Origin: Thermoplasmata archaeon
Lineage (GTDB): Archaea > Thermoplasmatota > Thermoplasmata > Thermoplasmatales > Thermoplasmataceae
Direction: 5' to 3'
DNA length: 64,000 bases
Assembly: GCA_021797555.1 (NCBI GenBank)
Contig: JAJZZM010000001.1
Location: 166,874 to 230,873 of the forward strand
Part shown: one piece after another, positions 35,946-45,399 of the stretch
How the letters are laid out: each line of letters opens with the position of its first letter
Position numbering within the stretch: position 1 is the first letter of the stretch
Program-made: the position numbers and the translations under genes
Notes under the pieces: model-generated
The model's input: only the letters and a program-made list of their open reading frames with translations
The model's database searches: none
What the model was told of the DNA's origin: nothing

Positions 35946-36426
35946 ATTTATTTTCCCGGTACTCTCTATTTAATTTTAAATATTCCAGAGAATTGTTATA
36001 TGCCATGTCATAATATTTTTTATCTGCTTTTTTTATTTTTCCTGGTATTCCTGTTATTAATGAATTGTTTTCGGATTCAAAATTTTCCATTACAACAGAA
36101 CCTGCAGCAACAACAGTCCCTGATTTTAAATGCGCATTGTTCAATATTATTGATCCCATGCCTATCAATACATTATCATCTATTTTAGCACCGTGCACTA
36201 TTGCATTATGCCCTATGGAAACATTTTTGCCTATGTATGTCTGATTTTTTAAATTAACGTGTATTGTGGCATTATCCTGTATATTTGAATAGTCATCTAT
36301 AAAAATTTTATTCTGGTCACCCCTGATAACCGCGGAATCCATTATTGTAACATTGTTTCCTATTATAACATCGCCTATAATAACTGCAGTGTCCGCAATA
36401 TAAACATTATTGCCTATTTTAATCAT
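35926..36426 (-). CDS. Gamma-class carbonic anhydrase-like protein
   Basis: A 166-residue left-handed beta-helix with hexapeptide repeats, (V/I)-I-G-x-x-V type, about 10-120, then a C-terminal helix. The three zinc-ligand histidines of the Cam/CamH group are in NATIHVN and SIGHNAIVHGA. Residues N and Q for the active site (DNATIH, RGDQN) are present. It lacks the acidic proton-shuttle loop of Cam, thus CamH-like; related proteins (PaaY, CaiE, YrdA) act on CoA thioesters or are unassigned. It overlaps cobS by 20 nt. Confidence 0.85.
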   Translation of the reverse strand: MIKIGNNVYIADTAVIIGDVIIGNNVTIMDSAVIRGDQNKIFIDDYSNIQDNATIHVNLKNQTYIGKNVSIGHNAIVHGAKIDDNVLIGMGSIILNNAHLKSGTVVAAGSVVMENFESENNSLITGIPGKIKKADKKYYDMAYNNSLEYLKLNREYRENKYERYNK

Positions 36427-36534
36427 TTATACATGATAATGAATATATAAATAATTTTTTTGCTGTATATATAATTTCATAATTTAAATTAAAAAATTTT
36501 TAAGTATATAATAAGTATATCTATATGATCATTA

Positions 36535-37356
36535 ATGGAAGAATATAATATTAACAATTTAGCCGGAATTGCAAGGGAAATAAGAAAAAAAATTATAGAG
36601 ATGACATACACTGCGAATAGTGGTCATCCCGGCGGGTCTTTAAGCATTACTGATGTTTTAACGGTTCTTTATTTTAAGGAAATGAACATAGACCCATTGA
36701 AACCAAATGATGAGAACAGGGATATATTAATAATGAGCAAGGGGCATGCATCGCCTGCATTATATGCTACTTTAGCAATAAGAGGATATTTTTCAGAGAG
36801 CCTATTAAGTGGTTTCAGGTCAATGAATTCTGATTTCGAAGGGCATGTGCATAGGGGAATAAATGGAGTTGAGTCCTCTACAGGTTCCCTGGGCCAGGGC
36901 CTGGGAGTTGCCGTGGGTTTTGCCATTGAATCAAAAATTGATAAAAAAAATAATAAAGTATATGCAATTTTAGGAGATGGAGAAATGGAAGAAGGCAATA
37001 TATGGGAATCCCTTATGGCTGCAAATAAATACCATTTGAATAATTTAATAGCAATTTTAGATAGAAATATGATACAGTTAGATGGCTTTACCGAGGATAT
37101 CATGCCACTGAATGATATAGGAGAAAAGGTAAGACCTTTTGGCTGGGATATAATAAACATAAATGGAAATGACATAAATGAGGTTATAGATGCTGTAGAA
37201 AAAGCAAAGAAAAGTAAAAATAATCCAACAATGATTGTTGCACATACTATAAAGGGAAAGGGAGTAAGCTACATGGAGAACAATCCAAAATACCACGGAG
37301 CTCCGCCAAAGAACCAGGAAGAATATGAAAGGGCGTTAAGGGAAATAGGTGAATAA
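36535..37356 (+). CDS. Transketolase, N-terminal subunit
   Basis: A 273-residue ThDP-binding subunit. SGHPGGSLSITDVLTVLYF (about 26-44), SKGHASPALYA and STGSLGQGLGVAVGFAI are typical; the ThDP/Mg motif GDGEMEEGNIWESLMAANKY (about 146-165) is intact. Archaea often split transketolase in two; the C-terminal half follows with its ATG 1 nt after this stop. Together with transaldolase this gives the non-oxidative pentose phosphate route. ATG 36535; promoter in the 100-nt gap from the divergent gene. Confidence 0.93.
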   Translation: MEEYNINNLAGIAREIRKKIIEMTYTANSGHPGGSLSITDVLTVLYFKEMNIDPLKPNDENRDILIMSKGHASPALYATLAIRGYFSESLLSGFRSMNSDFEGHVHRGINGVESSTGSLGQGLGVAVGFAIESKIDKKNNKVYAILGDGEMEEGNIWESLMAANKYHLNNLIAILDRNMIQLDGFTEDIMPLNDIGEKVRPFGWDIININGNDINEVIDAVEKAKKSKNNPTMIVAHTIKGKGVSYMENNPKYHGAPPKNQEEYERALREIGE

Positions 37357-37357
37357 A

Positions 37358-38308
37358 ATGGAAAAATTGGAAAAGCTTGAAAGCTTGCGTGAAGCGTATG
37401 GAGATGAATTAGCCGATTTAGGTGAAGAAAATAAAAATATTGTTGTCCTTGATGCTGATTTATCAACCTCAACAAAAACAGAGATATTTGGAAAAAAATT
37501 TCCAGACAGGTTTTTTAATATGGGAATATCCGAACAATCAATGGTAAGTGCGGCAGCAGGTTTATCATTGTCTGGAAAAACCGTATTTGCATCAACCTTT
37601 GCAGTTTTTTTAAGCAATACATATAACGTTATAAGACAATCAATATGCTATAATAAAGCACCGGTAAATTTTGTGGTGACACACTCCGGGATATCGCTGG
37701 GCGAGGATGGGCCTACACACCAGATTTTAGAGGATGTGGGCATAATGTCCGGGCTTCCCGGGATGAAGGTAATAGTTCCGGTTGATTCAATAGAAACAAG
37801 AAGGGTCATAGATTATTTATCTGAAAAAAAGAATTCTCCATATTACATAAGGTTGACAAGGGAAAAATTCCCGGTTTTAAATGATAATAATTATGAGTTC
37901 AAGGAGGGGAGGGCTGTAACCATGCGTGATGGCAAGGATATTACAATTATTGCCTATGGCATTATGGTTTCATTTGCACTGAAAGCAGCAGAAATATTAA
38001 AAAAGAAAAATATAGATGCAAGGGTTATCAATATGTCATCCATAAAACCTATTGATGGCAATGCAATAATAAAGGCTGCAAGAGAAACAGGGAAAATCAT
38101 GACAGCCGAAGAACATTCCATATACAACGGTTTGGGGTCAAGGGTTTCCGAAGTGGTATCGGAAAATTATCCTGTTCCTGTGAAAATATTTGGAATGCCC
38201 GATATATTCGGCAAAAGTGGAAAGGGAATGTTATTGTTTGATTATTTTCATATAGGTGTTAATGATATGGTAAATACAGCAGAGAAATTTTATAATGAGG
38301 TGTTTTAA
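37358..38308 (+). CDS. Transketolase, C-terminal subunit
   Basis: The ATG at 37358 with AGGTGA just before is preferred over a GTG at 37349; 316 residues. The pyrimidine-binding domain carries the Glu in FFNMGISEQSMVSAAAGLS and the LGEDGPTHQILEDVGIM stretch (about 107-123) of transketolase/DXS proteins. The C-terminal domain is complete. Pairs with the N-terminal subunit to form the active enzyme. The next ATG (transaldolase) follows the stop directly. Confidence 0.93.
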   Translation: MEKLEKLESLREAYGDELADLGEENKNIVVLDADLSTSTKTEIFGKKFPDRFFNMGISEQSMVSAAAGLSLSGKTVFASTFAVFLSNTYNVIRQSICYNKAPVNFVVTHSGISLGEDGPTHQILEDVGIMSGLPGMKVIVPVDSIETRRVIDYLSEKKNSPYYIRLTREKFPVLNDNNYEFKEGRAVTMRDGKDITIIAYGIMVSFALKAAEILKKKNIDARVINMSSIKPIDGNAIIKAARETGKIMTAEEHSIYNGLGSRVSEVVSENYPVPVKIFGMPDIFGKSGKGMLLFDYFHIGVNDMVNTAEKFYNEVF

Positions 38309-38980
38309 ATGAAAATATTTATAGATACAGCAAATGTGGAAGAGATAAAAGAAGCAAGTGATTATGGTTTAATAGATGGCGTAACAACAAATCCTTCACT
38401 TATAATGAAGGCAAATAAGGATGGAAAAAGTTTTAAGAATATTGTTTCAGAGATACTGAAAACCGTTAATGGGCCGGTAAGCCTCGAGGTTGTTTCGGAA
38501 AATTCTAATGAAATGATTGAGCAGGCAGTTAAACTGCACAATTTAGGAGATAATGCCGTAGTAAAAATACCGATGACACTGGAGGGCTTAAAAGCAATGA
38601 AAACCTTGAAGAAGAAGGAAATACCGGTCAATACAACATTAATATTTAATCCATTGCAGGCATTATTAGCAGCAAAGAATGGCGCAATGTTTGTGTCACC
38701 ATTTGTTGGCAGGCTGGATGATATTGGCGAGGATGGTATGGCCATTATAAACCAGATTAAGGCAATATATACAAATTATAATATAAAAACAGAGGTTTTG
38801 GTTGCTTCAGTTAGAAACCCTGTACATGTTCTGCGTGCCGCATTAATGGGAGCAGATGCAGTAACGATACCGTACGATGTTATTAAGAAATTAGCACTGC
38901 ATCCAAAAACAGATGAGGGATTATCCAAATTTATGAGTGACTGGAAAAAGGTATCACCCGATGGAACACTCCCCTTATAA
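38309..38980 (+). CDS. tal: Transaldolase (TalC/F6P-aldolase type)
   Basis: A 223-residue, single-domain transaldolase. [29 protein letters not shown] (16-34 region), the Schiff-base Lys in AVVKIPMT (about 85-92) and the [14 protein letters not shown] stretch are diagnostic; [11 protein letters not shown] is also typical. It sits directly after split transketolase with no spacing, so the three form an operon for ribose/erythrose phosphate supply. Transaldolase versus fructose-6-phosphate aldolase activity cannot be separated by eye; context favours transaldolase. A short spacer, then a convergent gene 1 nt away. Confidence 0.93.
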   Translation: MKIFIDTANVEEIKEASDYGLIDGVTTNPSLIMKANKDGKSFKNIVSEILKTVNGPVSLEVVSENSNEMIEQAVKLHNLGDNAVVKIPMTLEGLKAMKTLKKKEIPVNTTLIFNPLQALLAAKNGAMFVSPFVGRLDDIGEDGMAIINQIKAIYTNYNIKTEVLVASVRNPVHVLRAALMGADAVTIPYDVIKKLALHPKTDEGLSKFMSDWKKVSPDGTLPL

Positions 38981-38981
38981 T

Positions 38982-40676
38982 TTATTTTTTTCTTTTATTT
39001 ATGGCTATTCCTGCAATTATTGATGCCATCACTATTATTGCAATAACCCCAATTTCATAATAATTTATATTATTCTTTACCGGCTTTACGTCGGTTATAT
39101 CTACTGTGTGATTTGAGAAATGCGGTATATATAGTAATATATATGTATACGAATTGTAATTTATGTATGTATAATACGATGTATTTTTTGATGTCATATT
39201 CATTATACCATTTATATCTGTATATTTTGAAATATGGTTATCAAATTTTATATAAATATTATTTGAATTTATTATGCTTTTTGACAGGCTAAATAATACA
39301 ATAGTTCCAGATCTCTCCGTTGATGAAACGTTTATTATAATATTTGTATTATTAATTTTATTAATGGACATTGCAATTGATGAATTGTAATATAAAACTG
39401 TATTTTCTTCTGTACTGTTATAATTTATTAGCATTTCAGATGAAATCACGCCTTTTGATATGCCCTGCATTATTACCCTATTATAAGTGCTTTTTATTGC
39501 AGGGTTTACAATAAGTGATAGCATACCGTCTGAGGATATATTTATTTCATGGTTATTGTATGTGTAACTAAGATTATTCATAAATATTTTTGCCTGAATG
39601 CTGCCATCGTTTATGTATATAGCATCTTCACCACGTATTATATGATTGAAATTTAATATGCTTATCATTGATGATGTATTATAACCGGGATTTTCTGATG
39701 AAAATGATTTCATGGATTCCATATATGAACTGTTGATTCCCGGAAAGGATGTATTATAAAATGTTTCATTTTTATTTAACAGTAAATGCAGTGTTCCATT
39801 ATTTATGAAAATGTTTGATTCAAGTTCTGGATTATTATACATTGCAATATACGCTGTATTATTAAAATATGTTAGTAAGTTATTATCTAATAAAATTGAA
39901 TTGTTTTTTAGAAAATCTGTCTTCATTTCCCCGTTTCCTGTAACATATAATTTATTGAATAATGAAATATTTTTATATTTTATATTTGAAAATATGCCGT
40001 TATTATAAAAAAGATTAATGTATGTACCTGAAATGTTGTTATTTTTATCTGCAAGTTGTGATTTATAATTATTCCTTTCTTTAAGGAGGGAATTTAAATA
40101 GCTGTTCAGTGATTGCCCAAGTGAGAATCCTATAACAAGGGTTTTATTGGAATATATACTTATATTATTTCCACTGGCTATAACACTGCCATCTGTCATG
40201 AAATAGCCGGAATAATTATAGGAATAAATACTGTAAACATTGAAAAGCTTTGTTCCCACGCCCATTGATAAAAAACCAATATTTTTAGAATTTATAATGC
40301 TATCATTAAAATTAAAGGATTTATTAAACTGCATATTTATATATCCTTTAGTAAATATAAACAGTGAGTTTCCATTTAACAGAACAGTTGCATTTTTTAA
40401 ATTAATAATGTTATTGATAAGTAATGGCAGGTTTGCATTATTGCCTGAGATATTTATATAATTGGCAATTACATTATTATTATACATTAAATTTGTGATG
40501 CCTGAACAGCTTGCCTGGAAATCATAATTGCCCAGGGAACAGTTTTTAACATCGTTGTAATTGCTTTTAGTATTATCAGGTTTATAACCATTTTCTGTGC
40601 CACCAAGAATATACAATGATGAGAATATAAGCATAAACACTATAAAAATAGATATAATAATCCTTTTATCTGCCAT
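38982..40676 (-). CDS. Membrane-anchored surface protein (564 aa)
   Basis: Not recognised. An N-terminal signal/anchor helix (ISIFIVFMLIFSSLYILGG, 8-26) and a C-terminal helix (EIGVIAIIVMASIIAGIAI) followed by NKRKK, so the bulk lies outside with the tail held in the membrane. The exported part is Asn/Ser/Tyr-rich beta structure with many N-x-S/T sites, as expected of glycosylated proteins of wall-less acidophiles. One Cys pair near residues 46 and 57 could form a disulphide. Own promoter; convergent with transaldolase. Confidence 0.7.
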   Translation of the reverse strand: MADKRIIISIFIVFMLIFSSLYILGGTENGYKPDNTKSNYNDVKNCSLGNYDFQASCSGITNLMYNNNVIANYINISGNNANLPLLINNIINLKNATVLLNGNSLFIFTKGYINMQFNKSFNFNDSIINSKNIGFLSMGVGTKLFNVYSIYSYNYSGYFMTDGSVIASGNNISIYSNKTLVIGFSLGQSLNSYLNSLLKERNNYKSQLADKNNNISGTYINLFYNNGIFSNIKYKNISLFNKLYVTGNGEMKTDFLKNNSILLDNNLLTYFNNTAYIAMYNNPELESNIFINNGTLHLLLNKNETFYNTSFPGINSSYMESMKSFSSENPGYNTSSMISILNFNHIIRGEDAIYINDGSIQAKIFMNNLSYTYNNHEINISSDGMLSLIVNPAIKSTYNRVIMQGISKGVISSEMLINYNSTEENTVLYYNSSIAMSINKINNTNIIINVSSTERSGTIVLFSLSKSIINSNNIYIKFDNHISKYTDINGIMNMTSKNTSYYTYINYNSYTYILLYIPHFSNHTVDITDVKPVKNNINYYEIGVIAIIVMASIIAGIAINKRKK

Positions 40677-40709
40677 AAATTATTATAAATAAAATTGGTT
40701 ATATAAAGT

Positions 40710-42626
40710 TTAATATAATCTCGTTGTTTCTAAATTTTTCATTGATGCTGCATCTATTCCAAACTTTGCATGTATTAATTTTGCAAATTCATAGCATTTA
40801 TTGCCATCACCATGGTTTACCAATATCCTCTGCGGCCTGGGCTGCATGCCACCTATGAAATTTAATAATTCCCTTTTGGTGGAATGACCCGAAAAACCCT
40901 CTGCATTTTCAACTGCCATTTTTATATCAAACCTTGTTGCCCTGCCATTGTCAGATAATGTTACATAATTGGCGCCGGACTGAATTCTGCGCCCGAGTGT
41001 ACCGTCTGCCTGATAACCGACAAATGCAAGTGAATTCTTACTATCAGAGGATAAGGTTTTAAAATATTCCAGAACAGGGCCGCCATTCATCATGCCCGCA
41101 GTTGCAAGTATAACCTTGCTTTCCGGTGAATCACAGATATCCATCCTCTGCTGCCTGGTTTCAACACTCTTAAATATTGGGGATAAAAATGGGTTTTCCC
41201 TTTTTATCATTATTGCTTCCCTTAAATCCCTATTTAGGTATTCTGGATATGCTGCATGTATCGCCGTTGCCTCCATAATCATGCCATCAAGGTATACCTT
41301 TGTATTTTCAGGAATTAAATTATTCCTGTATGCATCCTCAAGGACCAACATGACCTCCTGGCTTCTTCCCACTGCAAATACCGGTACAAGTACGGATCCA
41401 CCACGATCAAATGTCCTGTTTACAACATCTATTAATGTATTTGTTGCCTCAACACGTGTAAATGAATAATCCTCCCTGCCAGCATATGTTGACTCCAGCA
41501 TCAATGTTTCTACCCTTGGAAATCTGTTAACTGCAGGATTGAACAACCAGGTCTTTTCAAATTTCTGGTCTCCGCTCAAAACAACGTTGTATAATCCATC
41601 GCCAATGTGAAGATGGACCGCTGCCGATCCTAAAATATGCCCTGCATTATAGAATGTTAACCTTATGTCAGGTGTGATATCTGCCGTTTCATTATATTTT
41701 AATACTATTGTATGCCTCAGTTCATCCCTGACCTGTTTTGATTCATATGATAATTTATGGTTCTCAGAATGCGATACCTTGATATAATCATTCTGAAGCA
41801 GTGCTGCCAAATCCCTTGTAGGTGCTGTTGTATATACAGGGCCATCATAACCATATTTGTATAGTAATGGAAGTAATCCAGAATGGTCTAAATGCGCATG
41901 TGTCAGTACAACCGCATCCAAAGATGAAAATGGCTGTATTTCAGGTGCGTATAAATACGGTGCCTCCTCCCAGGGCTGATCTGGATCATTTATATTTATC
42001 ATCCCGCAGTCAACTAAAACCTTTGAATTGTTTGTTGATATTAATGTTGCACTTCTGCCTACTTCCCTATGGCCACCCAAAGCAGTCATTCTTATCCATG
42101 TTTCTCCCGGCATTAATGGCGTTGTTAATTTTATTCCGAGATTATGTAAAAATTCTTTTCTTTCCTGTTTTACATCACGTATATATTCACGTACCTCCTT
42201 GACCGTCCTTGAATACATGGGAGGAGCCCTGACAATTCTTGGGGACCAGTTTGTTTCTGATTTTATCTCCTTGATTAAATCTGAATTTGTTATAACCGAC
42301 GGCTCATCAACTTCAATCACTGCCTCTCCGGTATCAGGTTCAAAATATAAATCCTTTAGGCCTGCTTCTTCGGGCACTAAGGACCTTATTTTTTTATCTG
42401 CATCTTTTTCATCACTCATTATTGATGGATCGGGCCTTATTGCAATTCGTCTCCTTAATTCCTGGGCTATCTGCCTTGCTAAATCATCCCTCTGTGAGAA
42501 TAAATTCTGATCCTTTGTGTAAACAACTATTGTTGATCCTTCATAATCAACCTCTGTAATCTTATTATCCGGATACAATCTATCAAAAATAGACCTTGCT
42601 TCGCTTAAATAATCTCGAAAAGACAT
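40710..42626 (-). CDS. aCPSF1/FttA beta-CASP ribonuclease
   Basis: I choose the ATG at 42626 (AAGGTG upstream) rather than GTG/TTG codons at 42635/42632; 638 residues. The N-terminal part has two KH-like domains (about 1-145). The metallo-beta-lactamase motif is THAHLDHSGLLPLL, and the beta-CASP part has LEST..., VFAVGRSQE, ATAGMMNGGP and SGHSTKRELL near the end. Archaeal CPSF1 trims RNA 3' ends and, as FttA, is the general transcription termination factor. Located directly before the proteasome beta gene in the same direction, and may be part of its transcript. Confidence 0.94.
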   Translation of the reverse strand: MSFRDYLSEARSIFDRLYPDNKITEVDYEGSTIVVYTKDQNLFSQRDDLARQIAQELRRRIAIRPDPSIMSDEKDADKKIRSLVPEEAGLKDLYFEPDTGEAVIEVDEPSVITNSDLIKEIKSETNWSPRIVRAPPMYSRTVKEVREYIRDVKQERKEFLHNLGIKLTTPLMPGETWIRMTALGGHREVGRSATLISTNNSKVLVDCGMININDPDQPWEEAPYLYAPEIQPFSSLDAVVLTHAHLDHSGLLPLLYKYGYDGPVYTTAPTRDLAALLQNDYIKVSHSENHKLSYESKQVRDELRHTIVLKYNETADITPDIRLTFYNAGHILGSAAVHLHIGDGLYNVVLSGDQKFEKTWLFNPAVNRFPRVETLMLESTYAGREDYSFTRVEATNTLIDVVNRTFDRGGSVLVPVFAVGRSQEVMLVLEDAYRNNLIPENTKVYLDGMIMEATAIHAAYPEYLNRDLREAIMIKRENPFLSPIFKSVETRQQRMDICDSPESKVILATAGMMNGGPVLEYFKTLSSDSKNSLAFVGYQADGTLGRRIQSGANYVTLSDNGRATRFDIKMAVENAEGFSGHSTKRELLNFIGGMQPRPQRILVNHGDGNKCYEFAKLIHAKFGIDAASMKNLETTRLY

Positions 42627-42656
42627 TTTCAACACCTTAAAATTTAAAATAAAAAT

Positions 42657-43289
42657 TTATAATATTAATTTCATTTTTTTAATTCTGGACAGTACATCAT
42701 CTTCAGATAAATAACTAAATCCTTTTTCAGGGTCTATAACACCTACCTGAATCATATTTCCAGATGCAGAATCTCTCTGCTTTGATACACTTATTGCCCT
42801 TACAACAAGATTTATCGCATCGTCCAGTTTCATATTTTCGGAATACTCTGCTTCCAGAACACCGTAAACAAATGGGGACCCTGATCCTGTGCTTGCATAT
42901 TTATCCTCCACAGAACCACCGGCAGCATCTATTGAAAATATGTGTGGCTGTTTATCGTATCCACCTACCAGTAGCTGGACCATGTATGGATAAAACTTTG
43001 ACTGGTTTAGCATGTTTGATAGTAATGTTGCCGCTGCCTCAATGGGCATATTAATTTTCCTCTGAACACGGTATAATTCCATTTCCGCCCTCATATACCT
43101 TACCAGAACCTGGGCATCCCCGACTAAACCTGCTATGGTCATGCCGGCATATGTATCTATCTGGTATAATTTCTGGGCATTTTTATTGGAAATGAAATTT
43201 CCCATGGTGGCCCTGCTATCTGTTCCCATTATAACGTAATTTCCAGCTGTAATTCCTACTGTAGTTGTTCCTGTTTTTAATACATCCAT
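42657..43289 (-). CDS. psmB: Proteasome beta subunit
   Basis: A 210-residue N-terminal nucleophile hydrolase. The short propeptide MDVLKTG ends before the catalytic Thr8 of TTTVGIT. Catalytic Asp and Lys follow ([11 protein letters not shown] and [12 protein letters not shown]). The stretch [18 protein letters not shown] and the [19 protein letters not shown] region are near-identical to the Thermoplasma acidophilum subunit, the best single hint to the order. Forms the inner rings of the 20S proteasome; the alpha subunit and the AAA activator (VAT/PAN) are outside the window. Confidence 0.97.
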   Translation of the reverse strand: MDVLKTGTTTVGITAGNYVIMGTDSRATMGNFISNKNAQKLYQIDTYAGMTIAGLVGDAQVLVRYMRAEMELYRVQRKINMPIEAAATLLSNMLNQSKFYPYMVQLLVGGYDKQPHIFSIDAAGGSVEDKYASTGSGSPFVYGVLEAEYSENMKLDDAINLVVRAISVSKQRDSASGNMIQVGVIDPEKGFSYLSEDDVLSRIKKMKLIL

Positions 43290-43379
43290 ACGATCACTTC
43301 TATAAATTAATTATTTCTACATAACAAATAATATATTTAAATTTTCTATTTACCTTTATTAACTATACATTTATATATC

Positions 43380-45005
43380 TTATGATTTTCCTGCATCCAG
43401 TACATCAGATATATGCTTTAATATTTCCCTTTCTAATATAGTTCCGATAAATTTGCGGTTTTCATCGACAACCGCAATTATAGGCGGATCATTTTCCCTG
43501 AATACTTTTATTAAATCCGTTGCAGGGGAATTGCATTTTACCTTTACTGCAGGGACTATATTGCCATCCCTGACATTCAATGTCCTTAATTTGTTTTCAC
43601 CTAATAAAACCATATCGCTTAATAATAGTTCTCCGATAACCTTATTGCTTGAATTTATAACAATTACCGCCCTTGCGTTTAAATCATTGCACATTTTGAA
43701 TGCCAGGCTTATCGGGTTATCAATATGTACCGATACTGTTTGCAGTGTTTTCGCTATATCGCACGCCTTTAAATTTTTAAACTCCGTATTAACAATCTCC
43801 CATATATATTTTGATTTTTTAACAGGTATAATAGGCGCCTTTATATTAAATAATAGTGGCACAATTAATGACAATAATGTTATTGCAATCATTATAACCG
43901 AATAATCATACCTGCCAACAAGAGATAAACCTAAAGCAACAACTAACAACGCTGCATCGACACCACCGTTTACAGATGTACCGAATGCATTTTTCCACAT
44001 GCCTACCTTTGTTATCTTTGATGTTATTATTCCTGCTATGGGCTTGAATACCAATGCTATTGCAAATAATGCAAGCCCCAGAAGCAATAATGGTAAGGTA
44101 ATTCTAACAAAGTATAAACCCAGGCCTATAAAAAATAATGGTTCAAAAAAGCCATATGTTACTGTTGAAACCTTTTCTGCAATTATTGGCCTCTCCTTTA
44201 TGAAATCCCTTAAGGTTATACCTATAAATAATGCAACTATAGCAGAATTGAAGCCATATAGCTGGCCTATAAAGCCAAGAATAAAAACAAATCCAATTAT
44301 AACAGCTATAATGGTTTCATGTGCCCTTGAACTGTAATCCAATTTAGTTAATAGCCCTGTCAATACATATTTTGAGAATAATATTATCAGCAACAGCGAT
44401 ACAAACAATTCAATGGCTATTGTGGCAATGCTTATTGCCGTTACCGGCTTATTATGCAGGTCTGAGATAAATGAGAATAATATAACAGCGGATATTTCAA
44501 TAATAACAACTTCCTGGAATATTTTATTTCCCTCCTCAGTTTTATTTAATCCGGTATCGCTTAATAGCCTTGTTAATGGGCCGGCACTGCTCATGCCCGT
44601 TACTATGCCTACAACAATAGCTATCAAAAAACTATGAAATATATAATAAACTACATATGTTATAAGAGAAAATGGTAATATAAATTCTATTACGCCAATT
44701 ATTATATTTCTGTAATTTAATAATTCTTTTGTTTTAACATCCCTAAATTCTAGTGCACCGCCTGAAAACAATAAAAAATTTATTCCAAGGGATACAAATA
44801 ATGTTATATTCGGCAATATATTTATTAAACCAAGGACGCCCGGGCCTACAATAATACCCAGGAATATTGCTGCAACATATGGAACAAGGTTAAATCTTTC
44901 GAATAGTTCTTCACCAAATTTTGCAAGTAATAATAATACGCCTAAGAACAGTAAAGCCAATAGCGAATCCGATATATTGTACATGGAATTATATATAGTA
45001 ATCAT
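43380..45005 (-). CDS. CPA2-type cation/proton antiporter with CBS domains
   Basis: A 541-residue protein: about 12 membrane segments up to residue 380 (LVPYVAAIFLGIIVGPGVLG at 37-56; GMSSAGPLTRLLSDTG around 138-153; FIGITLRDFIKERP) typical of the Na+/H+ or K+/H+ exchanger fold, followed by a soluble tail with two CBS-like halves (VHIDNPISLAFKMCNDLNARAVIVIN and LIKVFRENDPPIIAVVDENRKFIG). The usual ND/DD ion-site in helix 5 is not clear from reading; S-S-A-G-P takes its place, so coupling ion is uncertain. CBS tail suggests nucleotide control. Single gene, ATG 45005. Confidence 0.85.
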   Translation of the reverse strand: MITIYNSMYNISDSLLALLFLGVLLLLAKFGEELFERFNLVPYVAAIFLGIIVGPGVLGLINILPNITLFVSLGINFLLFSGGALEFRDVKTKELLNYRNIIIGVIEFILPFSLITYVVYYIFHSFLIAIVVGIVTGMSSAGPLTRLLSDTGLNKTEEGNKIFQEVVIIEISAVILFSFISDLHNKPVTAISIATIAIELFVSLLLIILFSKYVLTGLLTKLDYSSRAHETIIAVIIGFVFILGFIGQLYGFNSAIVALFIGITLRDFIKERPIIAEKVSTVTYGFFEPLFFIGLGLYFVRITLPLLLLGLALFAIALVFKPIAGIITSKITKVGMWKNAFGTSVNGGVDAALLVVALGLSLVGRYDYSVIMIAITLLSLIVPLLFNIKAPIIPVKKSKYIWEIVNTEFKNLKACDIAKTLQTVSVHIDNPISLAFKMCNDLNARAVIVINSSNKVIGELLLSDMVLLGENKLRTLNVRDGNIVPAVKVKCNSPATDLIKVFRENDPPIIAVVDENRKFIGTILEREILKHISDVLDAGKS

Positions 45006-45170
45006 ATTTAATATTTCTGTAAAATTTTTTGGTGATAAATATTCATAAAATTATCTTTTTATGTTGGATAATTTATATTTGACCTATATTAGATATAATA
45101 ATTATAAAAGTTAATAAAAAGTAACAAATTGGCTTTCTTAAATTTTTTATAATTTAAAAATATTTAAATA

Positions 45171-45267
45171 TCCCGACTTCCGGATTCGAACCAGAGACCT
45201 ATGGATAACTGCGTATGCAGTAATAACACTCTACAGTCCATCGCTCTACCAACTGAGCTAAGTCGGG
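45171..45267 (-). tRNA. tRNA-Tyr(GTA) with 24-nt intron
   Basis: Minus-strand cloverleaf: acceptor CCCGACT/AGTCGGG perfect, D-arm GCTC..GAGC, anticodon stem ATGGA/TCCAT, T-arm TCTGG/CCGGA with TTCGAAT, discriminator A. The loop CTGTAG (anticodon GTA) is followed by a 24-nt intron at the canonical 37/38 place (45207-45230), leaving one loop A. The intron forms a stem ACTGC/GCAGT with a 4-nt loop, fitting a splice-endonuclease substrate. Mature length 73 nt. Confidence 0.93.
45207..45230 (-). other. Intron of tRNA-Tyr
   Basis: 24 nt between position 37 and 38, the standard archaeal intron site. Its inner hairpin ACTGC-ATAC-GCAGT brings the two splice sites together in a bulge-helix-bulge-like shape. 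Confidence 0.8.
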
Positions 45268-45399
45268 TAATAGATGATTATAACAATGGATATAAATTTT
45301 AAGTTTTTGTATATTTATAACCTGATTTATTATAAATATTAAAATAATATAATACATATTTTATTGAAAGATTTATAATATATAAAATAATTATTAAAT

